Source of the DNA: Giardia muris
Taxonomy: Eukaryota > Fornicata > Diplomonadida > Hexamitidae
Length of the DNA stretch: 64,000 nt
Direction of reading: 5' to 3'
Assembly: GCA_006247105.1 (NCBI GenBank)
Contig: CM016927.1
Coordinates: 1,178,001-1,242,000, forward strand
A program made the position numbers and the translations under genes. Position 1 is the stretch's first letter, and each line of letters begins with the position of its first letter. The notes under the pieces are model-generated. The model saw only the letters and a program-made list of their open reading frames with translations, was not told the origin of the DNA and ran no database searches. Positions 1 to 7,635 of the stretch are shown here, in pieces.

Positions 1-685
1 CCACTGTACGCTCCTGAGTACGTTCTCTATTCTCACGAAGCGACTTCTCCTCAAGGTCAAGTACAAGAGCATCCAGTTCTGCGATTCTCTTATCCTTCAT
101 GACAAGGGCAGCCCTATAATTGTCACGCTCTGTCAGCACGCGCTCGCACTTCTCCATGATCGCCGCAGCTTGAAGCTCAAGAGTCTCCATCGTTTGCATG
201 TTCTTTTTCAGCTCCTGTGCCGTCTGTTTGCTCTTTTCAAGCTCCTGCTTCAAAGTCTCAATCTCTATATCCTTCCTTTGTAATGCCTCAGTGCTCATCC
301 TTTCGGACATGGACCGGTCCTCCTCCAGCTGTAGGCGCAAGCGGGTCAGTTCTCTATCGCGTTCCAGAAGTGCGGAGGCACTGTATTGGACCTCCTTTGT
401 GCGTTCTGCGAGCTGTTCTTGCGTTGTAGTCACCGCCTCGCGCGCTTCTTGGAGATGCTTCTCTAGGGAGGCCACCTGTTGGTGCATCTCCTCCTCAAAG
501 GCGTTCCGCGCGCGCGTCTCATCAAGAGAGCGCTCTCCAAGTTCTGTGATGCGTAATGTGCAGGCGACGAAGTCCTTACCCCGTAACAAATCAATGCAGT
601 CTCGGTAGGGCTTCGGAATGGCCTTGATCCGCACCCCAACGTCGTCGGCGACGCCCTCGACGATTGGGCCCAAGTCTTGATACAT
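1..685 (-). CDS. Coiled-coil protein, N-terminal part only
   Basis: An open reading frame enters at the left edge and can be read on the minus strand from an ATG at 685, giving about 228 codons before the window ends. The first 40 residues look globular (MYQDLGPIVEGVADDVGVR). From about residue 50 the chain is rich in Glu, Gln, Lys, Arg and Leu with heptad spacing, typical of a long coiled coil. The start is chosen because it is the first ATG and lies just behind an A/T-rich patch shared with the divergent kinase gene. I do not recognise a family; long coiled-coil proteins are common in the diplomonad cytoskeleton, so a structural role is only an inference. The C-terminus is outside the window. 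Confidence 0.75.
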   Translation of the reverse strand, partial: MYQDLGPIVEGVADDVGVRIKAIPKPYRDCIDLLRGKDFVACTLRITELGERSLDETRARNAFEEEMHQQVASLEKHLQEAREAVTTTQEQLAERTKEVQYSASALLERDRELTRLRLQLEEDRSMSERMSTEALQRKDIEIETLKQELEKSKQTAQELKKNMQTMETLELQAAAIMEKCERVLTERDNYRAALVMKDKRIAELDALVLDLEEKSLRENRERTQERTV

Positions 686-708
686 GTCTTTTTAAAGATT
701 CAGTGTCC
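686..708. promoter_or_regulatory. Divergent promoter, 23 bp
   Basis: This is the whole space between the minus-strand ATG at 685 and the plus-strand ATG at 709. It contains the A/T-rich core tttttaaagatt. Short A/T-rich initiators next to the start codon are the known promoter form in Giardia, and this one would have to serve both genes. Confidence 0.5.
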
Positions 709-2898
709 ATGCAGTCGAGCTTCGCCCAGGACTACGAGGTCCTGAAGGACATCGCGGTCCGCCCTAGCGAGCGCCTTGTCCGGGCGCGGCTGCGCAAAAC
801 GGGCGACCCATACGCGGTGCGGTTCATCGATACCGCGAATATGGGGGGTGCTCAGAAGACAGCCCTTCGGTACGAGGCCACCCTCTTCTCCAACAGCGAA
901 GGGAAGGCCCTGATCCCCTATGAGGAGGTCTTCTGGAACGAGAAGCCTGATACCGTCATTATAGTCATGCCATTCTGCGATAACGGGTCCCTATATACCC
1001 ACATCGAGAGATACAAGAAGCGGGGGACTCCTTGTTCTGAGGAGAAGACTCGTGCTATCGGGTCACAGATGGCAAAGGCTCTTCAAGCCCTCAACGATGC
1101 TCTCCTTGCAGGAACTGACCCCTATCCTTTACCACCCTTAACTCCAGAGGCTATTCTGTTAACCTCGAGTGGGCAAATATATTTCAAGGCCTTCTGCTCA
1201 TGGCGCGCTCTCGAGTCGGAAGGCGTGACCGCATCGGAGTATGAAATCGCGTACACAGCCCCGGAGGTTCTAGCCGGGCAACCGCGCACTGAAAAGTCGG
1301 ACGTTTGGTCTCTGGGCTGTATCCTCTATGAACTCGCCTCGGCGCGCCCTTGCTTCAGCGGAGATACCGGCAGCTCGCTTCGTAGTCGCGTGGAGAATGG
1401 GGAGATCCGGCCGATGCCGACGCTGGTTCGCCCCGCGCTTGCAACGCTGATCGTGGCGATGCTGCAATATAACCCGGATAACCGGCCGACGTTACTGGAC
1501 GTGCGCGCCTCTCTCTTTGCGATAAGTGCTGCGGACCGAGTCTATCATTGGGATACGGACGTCGAATCCGAGATGGTGGACTGCGAGCTTCCAGTCATGA
1601 ACAAGATCAACGAACTCCTTTACGGGGTAAGAGTTAGCTTCCTGAGTACGACGATCCGTTCCAGTACCATATCCTTTTCAAACAGTGCGATGACTCTCAG
1701 TAATATCACTGAGCTGAATAAGGGAACGCCAAGTACGTTGGATAGGCCTCTGAATTCATCCGTTTATAGCTCCCGATTATTAGCCAGTGGTTCCGACTTG
1801 CCAAGCATGACTGGTAGTCGCCGAATCCCTATGCCCGCACCATACCCACCACAAGGTGTTCCACCCAATAAAATCAAGCCTATAGCAACGAGGCAAGACA
1901 TTCCTGGGTCCGGAGCAAAGCTGAGTACCCCCGAGAGTGATCTGACGTTAAGCACTCTTCGGGATAATACGCGCTTTCCACCCACCTCACCAACGCTTCC
2001 TTCGATGACGGGAAACGTGAAACTCCCCTCGGGAAGCATGCTCATGGGTGCAGGGTCCAGTTCTCCGTCCACCACTGCACCCTGCACCCTTTCTGTTTAC
2101 ACGGGAGTCGGGAACTCGACAGAATATACCGCCTTGATGATTGCTGCCATGCAAAACGATGTGGTACGTATCCGTGACTTGGTACACGAGTCTTCTAAGC
2201 AAGTTCTATGTAGAGGTCCCGGAGGCAAGACGGCGCTTATGCTTGCGGCCGAACGAGGCTTTGGAGCTGCCGTCTCCGCCCTTATGGGTTCCGAGGCGGG
2301 AGGGCAAATACTCTTGCCCGATGGGCGTCAAGGGATGAGTGCTTTAATGTTAGCAGCAGCCGCAGGGCACAACAGGATTGTTGAATATCTTTTATCGTCG
2401 GAGATTAAACTTCAGAACGAGGATGGGAACACGGCGCTCATCTTGGCCGCACGGGCAGGCCAGGCGACATGTGTAGAGATGCTCAAGGATTCGGAGGCGC
2501 GTATGGTGAATCGTCGTGGGGAGACGGCGTTGATGAACGCCGCAGCTGCGGGGCACGACGAATGCGTCCGGATTCTTCTCGAGGAGGAATCTGCGATGCG
2601 CACTAGCTATGGGTGGACGGCCCTTTGCTTCGCAGCGATGAACAACCGCATAGAGACGCTTCGCCTTCTGATGCCAATAGAGGCGGGCCTACAGGACTTT
2701 CATGATGGGTGTACTGGGGTGACGGCATTGATGATCGCAGCGGAGGCAGGGCATACGGAGTGTGTCCGTCTTCTGAAGGACAAGGAATTGGCACTGAGGA
2801 ACGCAGAAGGGAAGAAGGCAGTCGATTACGCGATCGGCGCAAATCAATACGACTGTGTCCTACTCCTTACAGAAGATACCGGGAATGAGGCTCCGTGA
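709..2898 (+). CDS. NEK-type pseudokinase with C-terminal ankyrin repeats
   Basis: 729 residues. Residues 9 to about 275 follow a protein kinase fold of the NEK type: the SDVWSLGCILYEL block, a YTAPE motif near residue 183 and a final NRP arginine motif are clear. The catalytic parts are lost: the VAIK lysine is Arg38 (YAVRF), the HRD stretch is replaced by sequence around LTPEAILL (about residue 145), and DFG by KAFC near residue 162. It should therefore bind partners rather than transfer phosphate. A Ser/Thr/Pro-rich linker (about 300-460) leads to six or so ankyrin repeats with the TALMLAA signature. Many Giardia NEKs are known to be inactive and ankyrin-fused. An ATG at 664 lies in frame upstream, but 709 starts directly at the kinase fold and leaves a promoter space. 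It is divergent from the coiled-coil gene. Confidence 0.9.
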   Translation: MQSSFAQDYEVLKDIAVRPSERLVRARLRKTGDPYAVRFIDTANMGGAQKTALRYEATLFSNSEGKALIPYEEVFWNEKPDTVIIVMPFCDNGSLYTHIERYKKRGTPCSEEKTRAIGSQMAKALQALNDALLAGTDPYPLPPLTPEAILLTSSGQIYFKAFCSWRALESEGVTASEYEIAYTAPEVLAGQPRTEKSDVWSLGCILYELASARPCFSGDTGSSLRSRVENGEIRPMPTLVRPALATLIVAMLQYNPDNRPTLLDVRASLFAISAADRVYHWDTDVESEMVDCELPVMNKINELLYGVRVSFLSTTIRSSTISFSNSAMTLSNITELNKGTPSTLDRPLNSSVYSSRLLASGSDLPSMTGSRRIPMPAPYPPQGVPPNKIKPIATRQDIPGSGAKLSTPESDLTLSTLRDNTRFPPTSPTLPSMTGNVKLPSGSMLMGAGSSSPSTTAPCTLSVYTGVGNSTEYTALMIAAMQNDVVRIRDLVHESSKQVLCRGPGGKTALMLAAERGFGAAVSALMGSEAGGQILLPDGRQGMSALMLAAAAGHNRIVEYLLSSEIKLQNEDGNTALILAARAGQATCVEMLKDSEARMVNRRGETALMNAAAAGHDECVRILLEEESAMRTSYGWTALCFAAMNNRIETLRLLMPIEAGLQDFHDGCTGVTALMIAAEAGHTECVRLLKDKELALRNAEGKKAVDYAIGANQYDCVLLLTEDTGNEAP

Positions 2899-2904
2899 AG
2901 TGAA
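2899..2904 (+). terminator. AGTGAA polyadenylation-type signal
   Basis: The hexamer AGTGAA follows the TGA stop of the NEK-ankyrin gene without a gap. AGTRAA is the known Giardia poly(A) signal and is placed this close to the stop in that genus. Confidence 0.55.
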
Positions 2905-2916
2905 TGCGGGCCATCC

Positions 2917-4179
2917 TTATAGATTATCAGAATCGGATTCGCTATCTAATTCTCCAACCTCAATCTCATCTCCGTCATCAGCCCCAACCCCAGCTCCATT
3001 AACGAGTATTCCCCCCGAAGCGGCTATGCGTTCAGCAATGTTCTTGATCTCGTCAATATCCTCCTGAGACAGGTCCATCTTAAACATTACTCGACGCCAC
3101 ACTTCAATATATTCCTCGAGCTGATCGGGATGTAAGACGACGCGGTCAAGCCGGTCAGTGTTATAGATGTGGCAATCCGTACAGGGGGTAAGACATGGGA
3201 GGCAGGGAACGTGCGTCTTCCGTAGGCACTGGCAGCAGAGTTGCAACATAACCTCCTGGCGACTGAAGGCCTCAGGCTTCAAGACCAGATGCTGCTTCTC
3301 CTCGCCCTCGAGGGTCACCATATCGTAGAAAAGCAAGTATGCACAAAGGACTCTATTAAGAGAGGCGGTGCATCTCTTCAAGGTATCTCCCTCAATGGTA
3401 TAACGCCGGCACAGTGGGCAACGGATATTTCCGTTGTGTAGAAGCGCATCCCAACAACTCAGGTGAATATAATGCCGCACCTTACAGGGGAGTTCGACGA
3501 AACCCTTGATGCTGGTTTTCAACGACTCCTGGCAGACACAACAAACGAAGTCATCGGAATCGCACGTATGCCCCTCGAAGAACTCATTCTTGAAGCACTG
3601 GTTACACTTACTGCAATGGCGGTTGTTTTGTTCTAGTCCGACGCGACAGAACCCGCAGTCCTTACAATGGTAGGTTGGACGGACTTCATACGAGTAATTG
3701 CTTATGTAGTTGCACTTGTGACAAAAGGAGACGGCGAGCAAGGCACCGCAATGAACACAATTCGTCCCGATAGGGCCACGAGCATTGCAGGTGAGGCACT
3801 GCACCTCGCGGATCGTGTTTCGGTCAAGCGGCTCACAAGTGAACGAGTCGTCGTGACAGATCCGACACGGGAAGGCCTTATCACACTTCGGGCAAATGAT
3901 CCGGCAATTCAGTTGATAATGCTGACACCCCGGAAGTTGTGCCTCATGCCAGCTTGCATACATATACTCATCCGGAGAGGCCACATCCTTGAAGGGTCGC
4001 TTCTCACAAAGCTCGGCGATCTGAGAATAAGTGATTGAGGCCGACCACTCGTCTGCGAGCATGATTGGAATGGGCTCCTGCATCTCAACACTAGTCTTGT
4101 GCCCAAGCAGATATGAACGAACAATGGAGGCGTCCGGTTTCCTCCCTAAGGTGATCCGGAGATGAACAAAAGTCTCCAT
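2917..4179 (-). CDS. CHY/CTCHY/RING zinc-finger E3 ubiquitin ligase, Pirh2/RCHY1-like
   Basis: 420 residues, dense in Cys and His. Residues about 85-150 match a CHY zinc finger (CQHYQLNCRIICPKC, then FPCRICHDD). Residues about 150-210 match the CTCHY finger (repeated CxxC with HCSKCNQCF). Residues about 213-257 form a C3H2C3 RING (CCVCQESL to CPLCRR). This order is that of Pirh2/RCHY1, a RING-type ubiquitin ligase. The N-terminal 80 residues are not recognised. The C-terminal tail is strongly acidic (DDGDEIEVGELDSESDSD). The start is the ATG at 4179, behind A/T-rich sequence; the frame stays open further up to a GTG that touches the EF2 stop, which is not credible as a start in a eukaryote. 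It lies downstream of EF2 on the same strand. It is not a Giardia surface (VSP) protein: there is no signal peptide or membrane tail. Confidence 0.85.
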   Translation of the reverse strand: METFVHLRITLGRKPDASIVRSYLLGHKTSVEMQEPIPIMLADEWSASITYSQIAELCEKRPFKDVASPDEYMYASWHEAQLPGCQHYQLNCRIICPKCDKAFPCRICHDDSFTCEPLDRNTIREVQCLTCNARGPIGTNCVHCGALLAVSFCHKCNYISNYSYEVRPTYHCKDCGFCRVGLEQNNRHCSKCNQCFKNEFFEGHTCDSDDFVCCVCQESLKTSIKGFVELPCKVRHYIHLSCWDALLHNGNIRCPLCRRYTIEGDTLKRCTASLNRVLCAYLLFYDMVTLEGEEKQHLVLKPEAFSRQEVMLQLCCQCLRKTHVPCLPCLTPCTDCHIYNTDRLDRVVLHPDQLEEYIEVWRRVMFKMDLSQEDIDEIKNIAERIAASGGILVNGAGVGADDGDEIEVGELDSESDSDNL

Positions 4180-4227
4180 TTTCAATCTTCGATTTACCCT
4201 TGACCCGAAGCATGCACCAGACGTCAC

Positions 4228-6897
4228 CTAAAGCTTGTCCTCGTACTCGCTCACGTCTGGGACGACCTCCTTCATGCCCTTACGCTTGCGGATCCCAAGC
4301 ATGACGGTCTGAGCCTGAGACCCGGCCTGAAGCGGAGATGAGGGGATGATGGCATAGTGAGAGAAGACACACTGCGGGAAGGCCTGCCCGGACGTCGCGG
4401 CGCGAAGGTCGGCGTCGAACCCGAATGAGTCCGCAACCGGAAGGTGTGCCTTGACCTCAGTGAGCGGCTGCCCCTCACGCGGTTCCTCGGATATGACGAC
4501 ACCACGCCTCTTGCTCATGGTCGTATAGATCCCGCCCATCGAGCCCTCAGGTGCAAGGATGTCGACGAGATAGTACGGCTCCATCAGCATCGGCTTGGAG
4601 TAGAGACACGCCGCGTAGAGCCCGCGCCTCGTCGCCGGAGTGATCTGCCCGGCTCCACGGTGGATAGCATCCGCGTGGAAGGTCGCGTCGCGAAGCTTGA
4701 AGCACGTCCCAACGAGCTCCTCGCCCGCAAGGACGCCGTTGCGGCAGACAAGCTGGAAGCCCGAGACGATGTGCTCACGAGACTCCTTGACGTACTGAAC
4801 TCCCTTCGTAGCCTCGAGGATGATATTCGTCGCATAGCCGGAGCTCGACCCGACAGGACCGAAAGACCAGATCTGCTTCGCCTCGTCCGCCTCCCAGCCG
4901 TAGGTATCTGTGAGGATGCGAGCGCGGACTTTCGGGTCCTGTTCCTGGGCGATCTCCCCGTTCTTGATCGCTTCGATCACCTCCTCGGAGATGGGCTCGC
5001 AGTCGAAGTAAAGACGGTTATGCTTGTTTGTCGACTTTGCCATGACCGTCTTCGAAGACTTCTCGGTGACCGTCTCACGGTACGAAACGATCGGGTCGGA
5101 GACGCGAATCTCCATCCCGCCACAGAAGTCCTCGCGAAGGTCCTTCAGGCAAATCTCGAGATGGAGCTCTCCAGCACCTGCGATGATGTTCTGATTCGCG
5201 TCCTTGTCGCAGATGCACATGACGCAAGGATCGGACTTATCAAGGCGCTTCATACCCTCGAGAAGCTTCGGAAGGTCCTTCGGGTTCCCGGGCTCGACGG
5301 CGACGCGAACGACTGGGGAAACTGAGAACTTCATCGGCTTGATCGAATGGGCCTTTTCATACGTCGAGATCGTCCCGGATTTGACGAGGTACTGGTCAAT
5401 GCCGACAAGCCCGACCGTGTTCCCGCAGGGGACGTCATCGATCTGTTCGATGCGCGATCCCATCATGAGGATCGTGCGCTGGATGTTCTTGATGAAGAGC
5501 TCATCCTTCTTCGACGTCCCTGGGTGGTACTCCGGGCCCATGATGTGGACCTTCTGACCCGTCTGGACCATCCCAGAGAAGACGCGCCCGAAGGCGAAGA
5601 ATCGGGACTTATCAACGGTGGGAACCATCTTCGAGACGTAGAGCATGAGCGGGCCTTCAGGGTCACAGTTACGGATTGCCTCCGCAGCAGGGTCATCGAG
5701 CGGGCCTGTATAGAGCGTATCGACACGGTACTGCTGTGCGCGCTTCGGAGACGGAAGGTGGACAATGATCATCTCGAGAAGAGCATCAGCCGCCGGGAGG
5801 AATTTCTGCATGATGGCCTTCAGAAGGCGCTTCCCAGTGAACTCCTCCTCATCGGGCGTCAGGTTGACGTTGAGCTGCTTGAGCATCTTCTTGTACTTCT
5901 TCGTCTGCTCTGTCATGACCGCATCGAAGAGCTGGAGGATCGGCTCCATGATGTACAGCGCGAACCCACGCTCATTACGGCCTCCGTCGTCGTTCTGAGA
6001 CCTCCCGGTCCACTTGCCCGTCTTCTGGTTGATGAACCGATTGCCCCAGAGGTTCTTCATCCAGGTCTGGAGATCACCACCGAACTTTCGGGTATAGATG
6101 CGTGCGAAGTGAGTGACGGTGAAGCCCCAGCCATGAAGCCCGGACCCGAACGCGACGTTCCCGCGGGAAGGGTCGACGCAGAGGTCGGTACGGCCCCCAA
6201 AGATCTTCTTGTACTTCTTCTCGGTGAATAGGGTCTTGTCCTGGTACGTCGAGATGAGCTGGTTGACCTCTCCAATCGTCTTCTCGAACATCAGGAATGC
6301 CTCTTCGCCCGAGAGCTTAAGCTCCATGATGACACGGTCAACCTTGTTCAACATGAGGCAAGGGATGACACGCTCGGATAGCGCCTGACGCAGAACAGTC
6401 TCTGTCTGGACGCAGACTCCTTCAGCACAATCGACGACAACAAGGGCGCCGTCGGTGACACGGAGGGCGGCCGTAACCTCGGACGAGAAGTCAACATGTC
6501 CTGGAGAGTCGATCAAGTTGATGAGGTAACCACCAGACTCACAGGTGGCAACCTCCTCGACGACCTCTTCCTTCTTCTCCTTCTTCTCCTTGGCATCACC
6601 CTTCTCGGCAGCCTTCTTCGCCGCCTCCTCCATGATCTCCTTGCTCTCGTCAGTCCACTCGTAGTAGAGGGAGACGCCTGTGGACTTGATTGTAATGCAG
6701 CGATCCTTCTCGTCCTGGCGCGTGTCTGTGAAACGTGTGTTTCCGGCCGAGCCCATGGAGATAATTCCCGCGTGGGCGATCAGGGAGTCGGTCAGGGTCG
6801 ACTTCCCATGGTCGACGTGGGCAATGACGGACATGTTGCGGATCCTGTCCGTGTGGTTCATGCACTCTCGGATCTGCTCCGTGGTGAAGTGGGGCAT
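4228..6897 (-). CDS. EEF2: Translation elongation factor 2
   Basis: 889 residues. This GTPase drives ribosomal translocation in the cytosol. Visible are the G1 loop AHVDHGKS at residues 26-33, DSPGHVDF (G3), NKVDR (G4), and the domain IV loop DAIHRGAGQ whose His746 is the expected diphthamide site. The protein is 30-40 residues longer than fungal or animal EF2, partly because of a Lys/Glu-rich insert (about 90-115, EEAAKKAAEKGDAKEKKEKK) in the G domain. The loop reads HRGAGQ where HRGGGQ is usual. The start ATG at 6897 gives the normal short N-terminus before the G domain. The gene is followed by the CHY-RING gene and preceded by thymidylate kinase on the same strand. Codon choice is strongly biased, as expected for a highly expressed gene, and this creates long open frames on the opposite strand. 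Confidence 0.98.
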   Translation of the reverse strand: MPHFTTEQIRECMNHTDRIRNMSVIAHVDHGKSTLTDSLIAHAGIISMGSAGNTRFTDTRQDEKDRCITIKSTGVSLYYEWTDESKEIMEEAAKKAAEKGDAKEKKEKKEEVVEEVATCESGGYLINLIDSPGHVDFSSEVTAALRVTDGALVVVDCAEGVCVQTETVLRQALSERVIPCLMLNKVDRVIMELKLSGEEAFLMFEKTIGEVNQLISTYQDKTLFTEKKYKKIFGGRTDLCVDPSRGNVAFGSGLHGWGFTVTHFARIYTRKFGGDLQTWMKNLWGNRFINQKTGKWTGRSQNDDGGRNERGFALYIMEPILQLFDAVMTEQTKKYKKMLKQLNVNLTPDEEEFTGKRLLKAIMQKFLPAADALLEMIIVHLPSPKRAQQYRVDTLYTGPLDDPAAEAIRNCDPEGPLMLYVSKMVPTVDKSRFFAFGRVFSGMVQTGQKVHIMGPEYHPGTSKKDELFIKNIQRTILMMGSRIEQIDDVPCGNTVGLVGIDQYLVKSGTISTYEKAHSIKPMKFSVSPVVRVAVEPGNPKDLPKLLEGMKRLDKSDPCVMCICDKDANQNIIAGAGELHLEICLKDLREDFCGGMEIRVSDPIVSYRETVTEKSSKTVMAKSTNKHNRLYFDCEPISEEVIEAIKNGEIAQEQDPKVRARILTDTYGWEADEAKQIWSFGPVGSSSGYATNIILEATKGVQYVKESREHIVSGFQLVCRNGVLAGEELVGTCFKLRDATFHADAIHRGAGQITPATRRGLYAACLYSKPMLMEPYYLVDILAPEGSMGGIYTTMSKRRGVVISEEPREGQPLTEVKAHLPVADSFGFDADLRAATSGQAFPQCVFSHYAIIPSSPLQAGSQAQTVMLGIRKRKGMKEVVPDVSEYEDKL

Positions 6898-6932
6898 CCT
6901 TTTCTTTCAACGACTAACAGTCTCCTCCAATT

Positions 6933-7538
6933 TCAAATTGAATTGGGTGCCGCGCGAGGGCGCGAGGCGAGTTCACCAATGATGGCTAGGGCATCGGTGA
7001 GTGCGGTCTCGGGCTGCAGACGAACGAACTGTGTGCTCTTATCGGCCGCGAAGAGGGCCAGGAATTGCTCGCGGATGCGTGCTTGGAAGTCCACCTGCTC
7101 GTAACGTTCATTCCCGAAGCCTGGCCGATGACAGATGGTGTCCACGGGGGTATCGAGGTAAAGGACTAGGTCCGGGGCAATGTTACCCTTATCAGCGACG
7201 AGGCAATCAGCCAGGGGATAGCCTTTGGCGGCTGTGTAGCAAGCGCCACTATAGGCGTACCGTCCACAGACGATGGTCTTCTCCGCCGCCAAAGTCTCGG
7301 CGATCCAAGCCTGCTTCTCCCTACGGTTCTCAGCATAGAGCTCATGGATTACCCAGTCATCGAGGTCAATCTCCCGCTTAAGGTACTGGTTGATTAGCGT
7401 CCCTGTAGGACTTGATCTGTCAGGGAACTCGATGGACTCGACGGGGCCGGATTGCCCCAAGATCTCAACGAGTTGTGATATGAGTGTGTTCTTCCCAGCC
7501 CTATCAAGGCCCTCGACGACTATGAACAACCCCCGCAT
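6933..7538 (-). CDS. Thymidylate kinase
   Basis: 201 residues. It phosphorylates dTMP to dTDP, needed for DNA synthesis in a parasite lineage that relies on thymidine salvage. The protein opens with the family signature FIVVEGLDRAGKNT (P-loop, usually GKST), followed by the DRSSPTG segment and the LID-side motif GRYAYSGACYTAAKG. In the family the last motif normally begins DRY; here the Asp is Gly, which is unusual for a residue near the substrate. The start at 7538 matches the normal N-terminus and is preceded by an A-rich run (GAAAGAAAAG). An in-frame ATG at 7604 would add 22 residues; that is possible because the gap to the divergent ankyrin gene (97 bp) is otherwise large for this window. 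Confidence 0.92.
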   Translation of the reverse strand: MRGLFIVVEGLDRAGKNTLISQLVEILGQSGPVESIEFPDRSSPTGTLINQYLKREIDLDDWVIHELYAENRREKQAWIAETLAAEKTIVCGRYAYSGACYTAAKGYPLADCLVADKGNIAPDLVLYLDTPVDTICHRPGFGNERYEQVDFQARIREQFLALFAADKSTQFVRLQPETALTDALAIIGELASRPRAAPNSI

Positions 7539-7635
7539 CCTTTGGACTTTTCTTTCAATCTCCTCGATATGATGGTCTGGGAGTATATTCCAGTTCCTCA
7601 ACATTTCGCGTGGATAACAATCTGGAATTAAAGCT

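Noticed and set aside
2917..4179. Cys-rich protein considered as a variant surface protein
   Set aside because: It lacks a signal peptide, a membrane helix and the conserved cytoplasmic tail, and its Cys/His spacing fits CHY, CTCHY and RING fingers.
4444..6231. Two long plus-strand open frames (293 and 294 codons) opposite EF2
   Set aside because: They are antisense to a clear EF2 gene. Their Arg/Leu/Asp-rich composition is what strongly biased codons on the other strand produce.
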